This document shows positions 1 to 7,659 of a stretch of 13,229 nt of DNA, in pieces. Origin of the DNA: Euryarchaeota archaeon UBA53 (GTDB taxonomy: Archaea > Thermoplasmatota > Poseidoniia > Poseidoniales > Poseidoniaceae); contig DAZU01000090.1 in assembly GCA_002507425.1 (NCBI GenBank), positions 1 to 13,229 of the forward strand, read 5' to 3'. How positions within the stretch are numbered: the first letter of the stretch is position 1; the number at the start of each line of letters is the position of its first letter. The position numbers were made by a program, and so were the translations under genes. Under the pieces are notes generated by a model that ran no database searches, was not told where the DNA came from, and saw only the letters and a program-made list of their open reading frames with translations.

Positions 1-1
1 T

Positions 2-412
2 GAGATCAAACACTGCTTCGAGTCCTCCAACGGAGGTATATACAACGCAAGCATAAGAATAGAGCAGGGAACTAAAACACTTTATTCTTGGAATGGAACA
101 ACTGAAAATGATTGTGTGAAATTTAAATCGTCATCACAGAAAGGCGAAATTACAATCATTACGCAATTAGAAGAGGGCGCTTTGTCTACTACGAATCTAA
201 AAACATGGCCTTTCAAAGAAGCAACATACCTGGGCATGATCGTTTTCTCTTTAGGCATGATCTCCATAGCTTATGGGGAGTCTTTTGTTCGCAAATTTAT
301 CAAGAAGAAGATCGAAAAGACAATCTCAAAAAAACCAGTTGAAATAGAAGCGAATGAATCATCTTATTCAGCTCCAACTGGTATATGGCAGGACCCACTC
401 AAACCTAGGTGA
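2..412 (+). CDS. C-terminal part of a membrane-anchored surface protein (5' end outside window)
   Basis: The frame is open from the first bases of the window and ends with TGA at 410-412, giving 136 residues without a start. A GTG at 116 could be read as a start, but the frame is open upstream with protein-like composition, so I treat the gene as truncated by the window edge. The first 70 or so residues are polar, rich in Ser, Thr, Asn and Gly, with two cysteines (residues 5 and 38) that could form a disulfide, and NGT and NAS sequons that could be N-glycosylated. One hydrophobic segment follows (about residues 74-92), then a strongly basic stretch (RKFIKKKIEK) and a polar tail ending in KPR. 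By the positive-inside rule this predicts an extracytoplasmic domain, one C-terminal membrane helix and a cytoplasmic tail of about 40 residues. I do not recognise the family. It converges on polC with no spacer. Confidence 0.7.
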   Translation, partial: EIKHCFESSNGGIYNASIRIEQGTKTLYSWNGTTENDCVKFKSSSQKGEITIITQLEEGALSTTNLKTWPFKEATYLGMIVFSLGMISIAYGESFVRKFIKKKIEKTISKKPVEIEANESSYSAPTGIWQDPLKPR

Positions 413-3400
413 CTACAAAAAGTCACTCAGGCTCATTTGTTTCGCTTTATCGTTACTGAATAAACTTTCAACGCTGGCAGCAAGCCACTCAACATTTTGC
501 CTAGTGTAACTATCTACTCCATATGTCTCCATTACGTGCATTGTCACTTTGATATATTTCCTTACAGCTCCTTCAGTAACGGTTAGCGCCAAGTTACCTC
601 CGCATAACTCTCCTTCGGATTTTCTCACCCCAAAAGCACCCATCCCGATCCCAGTTTGTTTTCTTGTTTGAATACACTTTGCTGCTAATGGCATTCTCCT
701 GTATGAATGTCCACATTTGAGACACCTAACCTTTTGACGAGTAAAGGCAACCAAATTACCTCGTAAATCAGGAAGAAAATGTGAGCGAATCACACTAGAA
801 GCAACGGTTCGAACATCAACACCTCTAAGTTTATGGCCAAGCGATAACTGTCCATTCATCTTGTCTATCATGGTTTCTAATGTCTTGTAAGCGGATAGTT
901 TAGGACCCTCTGCAAGCGTTCTTGTCGAGTGCGTATATCCCAATCCTCTGACGGCACCAACACTGCCCAATCTTCGATCAACGTAGTCCATTTTTTCGGC
1001 GATTTGTTTTGGGTGAGGTTGGCTTAGAGTAGCTTCGTAGAACCATCTCTCATAAAACCATCCTGAATCTACATTTAGCGCTTCTTTATCAACCTCAGTA
1101 GGATTTAGTCTTGTTGTTAGAACAAGCGGGGCATCCATTTGTCCTCCACGATTCGCAGGCAATATTTCTCTACTAAAATTGAGAAGGCCGTCCATTAAGA
1201 GCATTATAGCATCTTCATCACCATCACAGTTCCTTCGTTTTGCAGCATGGAAAAGTGGATGTGCGTAACCTCCCGAACTGTCTGAAAATCCAATAAATCT
1301 TGCGAGCACACCTCCAGATGTATGCGGTGCTAAAGCGCAAATCAAGTGACCTACCAAATCTTGTGGGTTATCAACATGATAATAAGGCTCTAAACCATAA
1401 AATCTAACCAACAATTCGTCTATATATTGAGCGGTTCTTACGAAATAATCGGCTCCGGATTTTGCCAGAATAAAGTCCTGGGGGTATATCTCCAACATTT
1501 GTTGGTTGTTATTCAACTCATTTCCAAAGCAGTCATGTGTGTAACCAAGGTGTTTGAGTTGAGTCCATTGAACATTTATTTCTTCAGGTGTGAAATGGGT
1601 TATAGGAACATCGCTCATATCAAACCTTACTGTGCCATCTCTGAACACCGGAAGTTCATGTTTCGCTCTAAGCATCCCCTTTTCTATCGCTTCTGGGGTT
1701 TGATTTCTGCTCATCAACTTCTTTACACCCTTCATTCTTTGAGGTATTCTGTCGAGTCCAAGAGACATTCTTGCATCCTCCAATAAATTGTCTAAGCGCA
1801 TTGTTTGAAGTTCTCCCCTTCTCCTGATATTTTCCTTTTCAGACGAAATTCGCATCTCTGTTCTAGCCCCACAGGTTTCACCTGGTTTACCTTCACCGGA
1901 TGAGTCGAAAATTCTATGATGACAGTTTATCATCGGAGATTTTTTACCACAAGAAGAGCAGAACCTAGTCCCCATTTGTACTCGCAGTTCTTTCTGATTT
2001 GCAGCATTTGTCACAAGTCTCTGATTACCTCCTTCTAAAGCGATTGGGAATAATGAATGAACTGTTGGTTTTTCTCTTGGAGCGCTTTTCTCGGGCCTTC
2101 CCATTCTGCAACCAATCCTTACCGGTGCACTATGTTCCCAACGTAAGCGAGAAATTTTCCTGATTTGGGAAATTATGCCATCAACGTAGTGGTCATCCTC
2201 TAGAACTTGTGAACGCAAATACTCATCAGGATCTGCCGGGCCAGAGTCTGTGACTTCTTTTGCAGCTTCTTCACCGATTTTATCGGTGTCTGCTATACCG
2301 TAGCCTTTCTGTCTAGCATCGGTTTCAGCAGCAATTCTTATACTAGCCCTTTTGTTATCCAATTCGGTTTTTCTCGATATTTCTAAACTTAAAACCTCAG
2401 AAGCTTTTCTCAAACTGCTTATTCTTTCCTGAAAAATCAAGTCAGAATTTTCAATCTTAATCGGCGCCCTACCTTTGATTCTAAAGCCTAATCCTTCCAG
2501 TAAAGCTTCCCATCCAGATGTGATTACTAAATTATCACCCTCATGATGGTGACCAAGGCCTAGGATAAGGGCTGAGCCCTTCACTAAACCATGTGTTCGA
2601 AAGACCCAATACATAGGTGCTAGTTGATTGAAGATTCCTTCTTCTATCGGTATATTCGGTCCGGGGATTTTGCTTAAATCAACAGATATCTCACTTTCTG
2701 GTAGTAATTCATCCATCACTTTTGAATCCCAGCCCTTTACACCATCTATGAATACTAAATTTCCATTTTTTACCGTAGATGCTTCAATTGATTTGATTAA
2801 TGCAGGCAACCATTCGATAGGGAGATCAAGCCACCAAGGATTGTGTTGCGGGACAAGCGAGGTTGAAAATCTAACCGCAATTTCCTTGCTGCTTTCCCAG
2901 TTAGGTCTTTGCTCAATGAGAAAATTTCTCCATTTTCTCCTAATTTGGAATCTGAGGTCCAAATCTTCATATTGGTTATGAGGAAGACCCGGTATACCAA
3001 TTGGAAGAGATTCCTTATTTATGCTCATAATTCTACGAAAATCCTCAACAGCTTGATCGCTATCAAGGCTATCCAGTAAATCGGCAGCCCACCAATCGAT
3101 ATTGTATCCGGAAGGGACAAGATTTTTGTTATTCTCCATGAATTCTCCGTAACCTAAAACAATCTCTCCATTGTCCCAAATCATCTTCACTTTGTTTTGA
3201 TCATTCCTAAAAGTCGCTTCGTTGTTGTATTGTCTGAATGTTCCGTCTTCAAGGATTACCCAAGGACCTTCTGCGATATCGCAAGGCGTTATTGCACATG
3301 CCTTTCCTGGTCTTTCTATTTTTAATTGGGTCCCGACTGCAATAAAATCATTCATCGCTGCCATACTAGCTGCATTGCATGACGCAGCTGCTAGCCCTGA

Positions 3401-4456
3401 AGTCCTTGCCCGGCCATACCTAAGTCTAAATCCCCCCGGTTCCAGCGGTGCTCCGAATACAGGTCTTCCAGCAATTATATCGTCCATAAACTTCGAGATT
3501 TTGGGAACCTTTCGAGATTTGAAATCATCCGAGCTTTGATTTTTTTCCTTTTCCTTTTCTTTGTTAGCGAAAATAGATATGAAATCCCAACCCGGCACTT
3601 TTAGTCGCTCCGTGTGCCTTTGCACCTTGGGGGCTTTGAGGCATAGCCCTTCACCAATCACAAGTAATACACCACCTCTTATTCTTGCGCCTTCTATATT
3701 TCGAACTCTTCCATACCCAGCACATTCGATATCTTGGTCTCCCTCTCCATTTATCATCACTGGGCATGCTCTAACTATGGTATCAATTTCCTCAGGAGGT
3801 GGGCGATATTGTAACCCTCCTCGATACAACCCAAATTCTTCCTTGACTCGTTCTACTTCTCCGTCTGTAGGTTTGTATGCATCAACATTTAATTCTCTGC
3901 GAATCATATCTGCAATGAGTACAGCGAGTGCTTGAGCAGTCCCACCTGCAGCACGTATGGGACCAGCGAAATTCACTGACAAAAATTGCGTTCCATCTAC
4001 ATTTGGTAGCAGTTTAACCTCACTTATCCCCTCTAATGGCGCTACTAATACTGCTTCAGTAAGGATTGCCAGACCAACTCTTAGTCCGACATCTATACTC
4101 TTCTGTAAATCGTATCCGTTTTCTCTGAATCTTCTTGAAACCATTGTAGCCATTTTAATCGCAGTAGTCTCCCTGTCAAATTTGGATAGCAAGATTCTGA
4201 TATCATCTGCAATTTTAGCGCCTTCTAGATATTCAACTAAAAGTTTCTCAGTTCTACTTGCAAGATCTGACGCTCTTGGAATTTCTACCTCAGTGCTGTG
4301 ATCAAAACCTTTTGCTCTAGCTAGGGATGCGATATTGTATGCTTCTTCGGTCCTTTGATCCATCCAATTTTGATAACTCTCAATCTCCCTTTCTAGCCTT
4401 TGTAAATCCAATCCAACCAGTGGATTGTGAACTTGCACATCGGCGGCCTTTGTCAT
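413..4456 (-). CDS. polC: DNA polymerase D large (catalytic) subunit DP2
   Basis: This is the catalytic subunit of the archaeal replicative D-family polymerase, which works with the small exonuclease subunit DP1 (not in this window). The 1347-residue length is near or slightly above the family's usual size. Recognisable landmarks are the N-terminal motif GPIRAAGGT (from residue 165), the RYGRARTSG motif (from 346), and the catalytic stretch AAKRRNCDGDED with aspartates 1078 and 1080 (codons at 1211-1225), followed by LLNFSREILPANRGGQMDAP. Two zinc-binding clusters are visible: C833, C836, C845, C862 and C1245, C1248, C1261, C1285. The last eight residues, QMSLSDFL, fit a PCNA-interacting box (Q at 1, L at 4, F and L at 7-8). 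A Lys/Glu low-complexity linker lies near residues 300-310. No intein interrupts the catalytic motif. The ATG at 4456 has no Shine-Dalgarno sequence, so the transcript may be leaderless. The gene is divergent from pyrE. Confidence 0.98.
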   Translation of the reverse strand: MTKAADVQVHNPLVGLDLQRLEREIESYQNWMDQRTEEAYNIASLARAKGFDHSTEVEIPRASDLASRTEKLLVEYLEGAKIADDIRILLSKFDRETTAIKMATMVSRRFRENGYDLQKSIDVGLRVGLAILTEAVLVAPLEGISEVKLLPNVDGTQFLSVNFAGPIRAAGGTAQALAVLIADMIRRELNVDAYKPTDGEVERVKEEFGLYRGGLQYRPPPEEIDTIVRACPVMINGEGDQDIECAGYGRVRNIEGARIRGGVLLVIGEGLCLKAPKVQRHTERLKVPGWDFISIFANKEKEKEKNQSSDDFKSRKVPKISKFMDDIIAGRPVFGAPLEPGGFRLRYGRARTSGLAAASCNAASMAAMNDFIAVGTQLKIERPGKACAITPCDIAEGPWVILEDGTFRQYNNEATFRNDQNKVKMIWDNGEIVLGYGEFMENNKNLVPSGYNIDWWAADLLDSLDSDQAVEDFRRIMSINKESLPIGIPGLPHNQYEDLDLRFQIRRKWRNFLIEQRPNWESSKEIAVRFSTSLVPQHNPWWLDLPIEWLPALIKSIEASTVKNGNLVFIDGVKGWDSKVMDELLPESEISVDLSKIPGPNIPIEEGIFNQLAPMYWVFRTHGLVKGSALILGLGHHHEGDNLVITSGWEALLEGLGFRIKGRAPIKIENSDLIFQERISSLRKASEVLSLEISRKTELDNKRASIRIAAETDARQKGYGIADTDKIGEEAAKEVTDSGPADPDEYLRSQVLEDDHYVDGIISQIRKISRLRWEHSAPVRIGCRMGRPEKSAPREKPTVHSLFPIALEGGNQRLVTNAANQKELRVQMGTRFCSSCGKKSPMINCHHRIFDSSGEGKPGETCGARTEMRISSEKENIRRRGELQTMRLDNLLEDARMSLGLDRIPQRMKGVKKLMSRNQTPEAIEKGMLRAKHELPVFRDGTVRFDMSDVPITHFTPEEINVQWTQLKHLGYTHDCFGNELNNNQQMLEIYPQDFILAKSGADYFVRTAQYIDELLVRFYGLEPYYHVDNPQDLVGHLICALAPHTSGGVLARFIGFSDSSGGYAHPLFHAAKRRNCDGDEDAIMLLMDGLLNFSREILPANRGGQMDAPLVLTTRLNPTEVDKEALNVDSGWFYERWFYEATLSQPHPKQIAEKMDYVDRRLGSVGAVRGLGYTHSTRTLAEGPKLSAYKTLETMIDKMNGQLSLGHKLRGVDVRTVASSVIRSHFLPDLRGNLVAFTRQKVRCLKCGHSYRRMPLAAKCIQTRKQTGIGMGAFGVRKSEGELCGGNLALTVTEGAVRKYIKVTMHVMETYGVDSYTRQNVEWLAASVESLFSNDKAKQMSLSDFL

Positions 4457-4558
4457 GTGAAACAGACATTCTTATTGACGGTGGCACATAAGTTCTGTTG
4501 CTAATTTTATGAAAAACACGAGGGAATATTCATTCACCAGTTTTCATTAGACCTTACC
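4457..4558. promoter_or_regulatory. Divergent intergenic promoter region of polC and pyrE
   Basis: This 102-base AT-rich gap separates two divergent ATG codons, so it must hold both promoters. Neither start has a Shine-Dalgarno sequence, which suits leaderless mRNAs. In that case the TATA boxes should lie roughly 25-35 bases upstream of each ATG. Weak candidates at those distances are AATATT at 4525-4530 for pyrE and ACTTATG on the minus strand near 4487-4493 for polC. TTTTAT at 4505-4510 is another AT-rich candidate that could serve either direction. The element assignments are guesses; only the divergent arrangement is certain. Confidence 0.5.
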
Positions 4559-5152
4559 ATGCCAGAGGCATCAAAAATCAGAAATGACTCTTATTTTGCA
4601 GATTTAGTAGCCTTTGTAAAAGAGATGGCATTTATAGACGGTGGGCATGACGAGGCCTTTACACTTGCAAGTGGAAAAATGTCACGCTGGTTTTTTGACA
4701 TGAAACCAGTGATGATGCACCCAGAAGCAGGGCGGCTGATTGGAAAAATGATAAATCAAAGATGTGACGAGATTGGGGCAGACTTTGTCGGGGGCTTGGA
4801 ACTAGGAGCAGTTCCTCTAACAGCGCTAGTCGTCGCGATGGATAAAACGTCATCTAGACTTGGCTTCATGGTTAGAAAGGAAGCAAAGGGAAGAGGCGGA
4901 AGGAAGACAAAGAATCCAGCTGGTATCGAAGGAGCATCGCTTGCAGAGGGTGGACGAGTAATTGTCCTTGAGGACGTGACTACAACGGGGGGATCCGCTA
5001 TTAAGGCTGTTAGAAAAATTGAGCGAGAAACATCGTGTGAAGTTGTTGCAGTGATAAGTATTCTAGACAGAGAAGACGGCGGCAAAGAAGCCTTCAAATC
5101 GGAGGAAATTAATTTTGAAAGTCTATTGACTAGGTCTGATATTTCTGGGTGA
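4559..5152 (+). CDS. pyrE: Orotate phosphoribosyltransferase (type I PRTase)
   Basis: Likely transfers the phosphoribosyl group of PRPP to orotate to make orotidine 5'-phosphate, the fifth step of UMP synthesis, in the cytoplasm. The 197-residue length fits. The N-terminal ASGKMSRWFFDMKP (38-50) matches the hood and substrate region of OPRTs (consensus LxSGxxSxxYxD). GGLELGAVPL (78-87) is the central segment. A basic flexible loop starting VRKEAKGRGG (105-114) runs into IEG (123-125). The PRPP-binding signature VIVLEDVTTTGGSA lies at 134-147. The loop is a few residues longer than usual and has Arg where many bacterial enzymes have the loop His. A related archaeal PRTase with another base or a regulatory role cannot be fully excluded, but OPRT fits best. 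The ATG has no Shine-Dalgarno sequence. The stop is 4 bases from the methyltransferase start, so the two are probably co-transcribed. Confidence 0.9.
   Translation: MPEASKIRNDSYFADLVAFVKEMAFIDGGHDEAFTLASGKMSRWFFDMKPVMMHPEAGRLIGKMINQRCDEIGADFVGGLELGAVPLTALVVAMDKTSSRLGFMVRKEAKGRGGRKTKNPAGIEGASLAEGGRVIVLEDVTTTGGSAIKAVRKIERETSCEVVAVISILDREDGGKEAFKSEEINFESLLTRSDISG
5148..5152 (+). promoter_or_regulatory. Ribosome binding site GGTGA overlapping the pyrE stop
   Basis: GGTGA contains the TGA stop of pyrE and sits four bases before the ATG at 5157. It is complementary to the UCACC core of the archaeal 16S rRNA 3' end. It supports the 5157 start and translational coupling of the methyltransferase to pyrE. 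Confidence 0.55.
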
Positions 5153-5156
5153 ATAA

Positions 5157-6374
5157 ATGGAGTTAGACCCCGAATCAGCAGATATCTCTGGTCAAACAAT
5201 TATTGACTCCACCGCTCCAACAGGCCTTGAGTTTCACTTTGCAAAAGGAGCTAAACCCCTTTCTACTCCCTGGCAATTAGCCGTTGAAAGGGCAAGACTT
5301 GTTAGAAAGGCTGGCCTTATGGAGGGGTTAATACTTGACCCTGCATGTGGTAGTGGGATTCAACTTGCAGCATATGTGGCCACATTGGGTCGTAAAGGGG
5401 TTGGAATTGAAATGGATTATGAAACAGCAGTTTCAGCAAATCGCAACCTTGCACGTGTGCACATGCATGGTTTCTCAGATAATGTGAGAGACACAAGAAT
5501 TCGAGTGGGCGACGGCACAAAAGGAGATTCTGGATTGAGAATCGCTCTTCTACACCTAGATCCAGCAAGGCCTCGCAACTCAAGAAAACATAGTCTGGAT
5601 GAAATGAAACCCTCTCTTGGTGCAATATTATCTGCCTGGAAAGATAATATGCAAACCAACGAGTTTGGCCCAGCAATTCTATTGGATTTATCACCAAGGT
5701 TATCAGAAACGCAACGATTAGAAGTGGAAGAAATTGTTGATTCATTTTGGCCTAATACTGGTAAAACGTGGACCTGGACAAGCAGAGGCGGGGGCAGAGT
5801 AGACAGACTTTCACTTTGGGTTGGTCAGTTATCCAACAATGATGCCAAAAGAAGGTATTTACGCATTCCACCGAGCAGTAAAAGTAGGCCATACCTTATT
5901 GAGGGCAATCCAGATACTTTCGCCTCACTTCGTCGATTGCCAAAGAAGGGAGATTACGTCACGATTTTGGACTCAGCATTAGTCAATTCGGGCTTGGCTA
6001 CTACCTTCATAAAATCAAAATTCGAGGAAACCGAATTTTACTGGAGTGAAATATCGGGTAGGAGGCCGCAAATTCATCACCAGAACAAACTGAGGCTCGA
6101 TAGTGATGGAGAAGAACTACTAATTCAGGCCACAGGGAAGGTTGTGTCCTTGATTCATTGTGATTTGAATGAAGATAATATTCCTATCATAGTCATGAAG
6201 GCTAGAGAATTTGGATTTGGTAAGTTGACTCTTAGATTGACGATGAAACCTTCAATGCAACCGGCGCTGCAAGGCAGCATAGATAGGCAGTTGAGCGCAA
6301 CGGGAGGAGAATCAATAGGTTTCATTGCTAAACAACCCGAAGACTCGATGTTGATGCTGTGTCTTGAAAAATAA
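5157..6374 (+). CDS. Class I SAM-dependent methyltransferase with C-terminal THUMP-like domain
   Basis: A probable methyltransferase of 405 residues with unknown substrate. The Rossmann motif I is ILDPACGSG (59-67), followed by GVGIEMD (81-87), whose acidic residue would contact the SAM ribose. The catalytic-loop position reads HLDPARPRNSR (133-143), so DPAR stands where RNA and DNA amino-methyltransferases have N/DPPY. DPAR(R) is typical of the uncharacterised family with a C-terminal THUMP-like domain. The C-terminal half fits that family as I know it: GDYVTILDSALVNSGL (265-280) resembles its beta-strand and helix, and FGFGKLTLRLTMKPS (352-366) resembles its GVGRLEIKKRGV-like segment near the end. 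An RNA substrate is inferred from the THUMP resemblance only. The start at 5157 is supported by a GGTGA site. It lies 4 bases after pyrE, probably in the same transcript; no functional link to pyrimidine synthesis is evident. Confidence 0.8.
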   Translation: MELDPESADISGQTIIDSTAPTGLEFHFAKGAKPLSTPWQLAVERARLVRKAGLMEGLILDPACGSGIQLAAYVATLGRKGVGIEMDYETAVSANRNLARVHMHGFSDNVRDTRIRVGDGTKGDSGLRIALLHLDPARPRNSRKHSLDEMKPSLGAILSAWKDNMQTNEFGPAILLDLSPRLSETQRLEVEEIVDSFWPNTGKTWTWTSRGGGRVDRLSLWVGQLSNNDAKRRYLRIPPSSKSRPYLIEGNPDTFASLRRLPKKGDYVTILDSALVNSGLATTFIKSKFEETEFYWSEISGRRPQIHHQNKLRLDSDGEELLIQATGKVVSLIHCDLNEDNIPIIVMKAREFGFGKLTLRLTMKPSMQPALQGSIDRQLSATGGESIGFIAKQPEDSMLMLCLEK

Positions 6375-6519
6375 TGGCTTTACGCACAACGAACAGTGTT
6401 GCAATAAACAAACAAAAATCATTGCAGTGTCGCAAATGAGTTATCGCGGTCTTGATATAGGGGCGGTTAGTCGCAAAGCCGCTCGACATTAGTATGTACG
6501 CGCTTTTAGGTGGAACCCA
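6375..6519 (+). promoter_or_regulatory. Promoter and 5' leader of the rps13-rps4-rps11-rpoD operon
   Basis: This 145-base gap must contain the promoter of the ribosomal operon. The best TATA-like element is GATATA at 6454-6459, which would place transcription start near 6483-6487 and give a leader of about 35 bases carrying AGGTGG. Downstream of the TATA candidate is an imperfect inverted repeat (6463-6468 with 6477-6482), which could act as an operator or be chance. The octamer GTCGCAAA occurs twice (6429-6436 and 6470-6477). No tRNA or small RNA gene is recognisable here. Confidence 0.45.
6508..6513 (+). promoter_or_regulatory. Shine-Dalgarno site of rps13 (AGGTGG)
   Basis: AGGTGG lies six bases before the ATG at 6520, a standard spacing. 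It confirms the rps13 start and shows that this operon has a leadered mRNA, unlike polC and pyrE. Confidence 0.6.
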
Positions 6520-6981
6520 ATGGCAAATCAACAGGAACTCGGAGACGATTTCTCTTACATGCTCCGCATGGCAGATACAGATATTGACGGTTTAAAGCCC
6601 CTTAGAACAGCGCTCACTGCGGTTAGAGGAGTTGGTGATAGAACTGCTGCAAACATATGCACCATCACTGGTTTCGACCCATCTATGAAAGCTGGTTACC
6701 TAGATGTAGAACAGCAAGAAACACTAAGATCCGCAATCGAGAATTACAATCAAAACGTTCCCCTGTGGATGCTCAATCGCCAAAGAGATCTAGAATCAGG
6801 AGACGAATTACATCTATCCGGACAGGATCTTAAACTAACCCATGAAGATGACATTTCCAGACTCAGGTCAATAAAATGTTATCGAGGGATTAGGCACGCT
6901 GGCGGACACAAGGTGCGTGGTCAAAGAGGCCGATCAAACGGAAGGTTTGGCTTAACTCTCGGAGTTCAGAAAAAGAAGTGA
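6520..6981 (+). CDS. rps13: 30S ribosomal protein S13 (uS13, archaeal type)
   Basis: A structural protein of the small-subunit head that contacts 16S rRNA and the intersubunit bridges. The 153 residues match archaeal/eukaryotic-length S13. The helix-two-turn-helix region reads AVRGVGDRTAANIC (34-47). The C-terminal signature CYRGIRHAGG followed by VRGQRGRSN corresponds to the family's CYRGIRH...VRGQRTRTN, with Gly and Ser replacing the usual Thr residues, and the protein ends in a basic QKKK tail. It is the first gene of the operon, followed by S4 after 15 bases, the usual archaeal order. Confidence 0.97.
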   Translation: MANQQELGDDFSYMLRMADTDIDGLKPLRTALTAVRGVGDRTAANICTITGFDPSMKAGYLDVEQQETLRSAIENYNQNVPLWMLNRQRDLESGDELHLSGQDLKLTHEDDISRLRSIKCYRGIRHAGGHKVRGQRGRSNGRFGLTLGVQKKK

Positions 6982-6982
6982 T

Positions 6983-6990
6983 AGGAGGAG
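6983..6990 (+). promoter_or_regulatory. Strong Shine-Dalgarno site of rps4 (AGGAGGAG)
   Basis: AGGAGGAG begins one base after the rps13 stop and sits six bases before the rps4 ATG at 6997. It is the best match to the anti-Shine-Dalgarno sequence in the window. Confidence 0.75.
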
Positions 6991-6996
6991 AAAAGT

Positions 6997-7659
6997 ATGG
7001 GACATCCAAAATTTGCACGCCCTAAGTATGACACTCCTCCGCACCCTTGGAAGGCAGACCGCATTGAAGAGGAGCATGCCATAAAAGCCAATCACGGACT
7101 AAAGAACATGACAGAAATTTGGAAATCTAAATCCGCACTTCGCCGAATTCGAGGTCAGGCAATGAAATTAATCGGTAGGGTCGACACAACCGAAGGCCAT
7201 TATGCAAGGGAGAGAGACGCACTCCTTTCCTCCTTATACCGAAAAGGACTAATCGCAAAAGACGCAATTCTTGACGATATACTTTCATTATCAGCAGAGG
7301 ATATACTGAATCGAAGACTACAAGCACAGGTTTACTACAAAGGACTGGCTTGTTCAATGAAGCAAGCTCGTCAGTTGGTTACTCACGGACAGATATGCAT
7401 TGGCGATCAGAAAGTTACAATTCCTTCATATCCAGTATCAAGAGACGAGGAGGAAAATATTCGATATCATCCTCGTTCGAAACTTAATGATGAAAATCAC
7501 ATAATTAGACAAACAATCCTCGGAGTTCGAGAATCTGCAGAATATGCAGAAGACGAGGTTGATCCAGAATTCAGTCAATCAGAGGCATCAGACGTCAATG
7601 AATCTGCCGAGGAAGCTCCCAAGGCAGAAGATACAGTTGTCGATGGAGGCGATGTTTGA
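6997..7659 (+). CDS. rps4: 30S ribosomal protein S4 (uS4, archaeal type) with acidic C-terminal tail
   Basis: A primary 16S rRNA-binding protein that nucleates 30S assembly. The N-terminus MGHPKFARPKYDTPPHPW is the archaeal S4 opening (family pattern: GxPKxxRxxYxTPxHPW). The S4 RNA-binding domain spans roughly 104-165, with LNRRLQAQVYYKGLACSMKQ and RQLVTHGQICIGDQKV. The 220 residues include an Asp/Glu/Ser-rich tail from about residue 180 (ESAEYAEDEVDPEF and onward) beyond the conserved fold, likely disordered. The stop overlaps the rps11 start, so translation is probably coupled. Confidence 0.97.
   Translation: MGHPKFARPKYDTPPHPWKADRIEEEHAIKANHGLKNMTEIWKSKSALRRIRGQAMKLIGRVDTTEGHYARERDALLSSLYRKGLIAKDAILDDILSLSAEDILNRRLQAQVYYKGLACSMKQARQLVTHGQICIGDQKVTIPSYPVSRDEEENIRYHPRSKLNDENHIIRQTILGVRESAEYAEDEVDPEFSQSEASDVNESAEEAPKAEDTVVDGGDV

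Noticed and set aside
116..412. GTG at 116 as the start of a complete 98-residue gene.
   Set aside because: The frame is open back to the window edge with protein-like codons and a second cysteine upstream, and no convincing ribosome site precedes 116. A truncated longer gene fits better.
3222..4301. Several open frames of 100-125 codons on the strand opposite polC.
   Set aside because: They lie wholly inside an unmistakable polymerase gene and show no recognisable motifs, so they are chance antisense frames.
6395..6430. TGCAAT...ATTGCA inverted repeat after the methyltransferase as a terminator or small RNA.
   Set aside because: The stem is six A/T-rich pairs over a long loop, with no T-run and no conserved RNA features.
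7656..7658. TTG at 7656 as the rps11 start.
   Set aside because: It adds one residue before an ATG that overlaps the rps4 stop in the common TGATG form, so the ATG is preferred.
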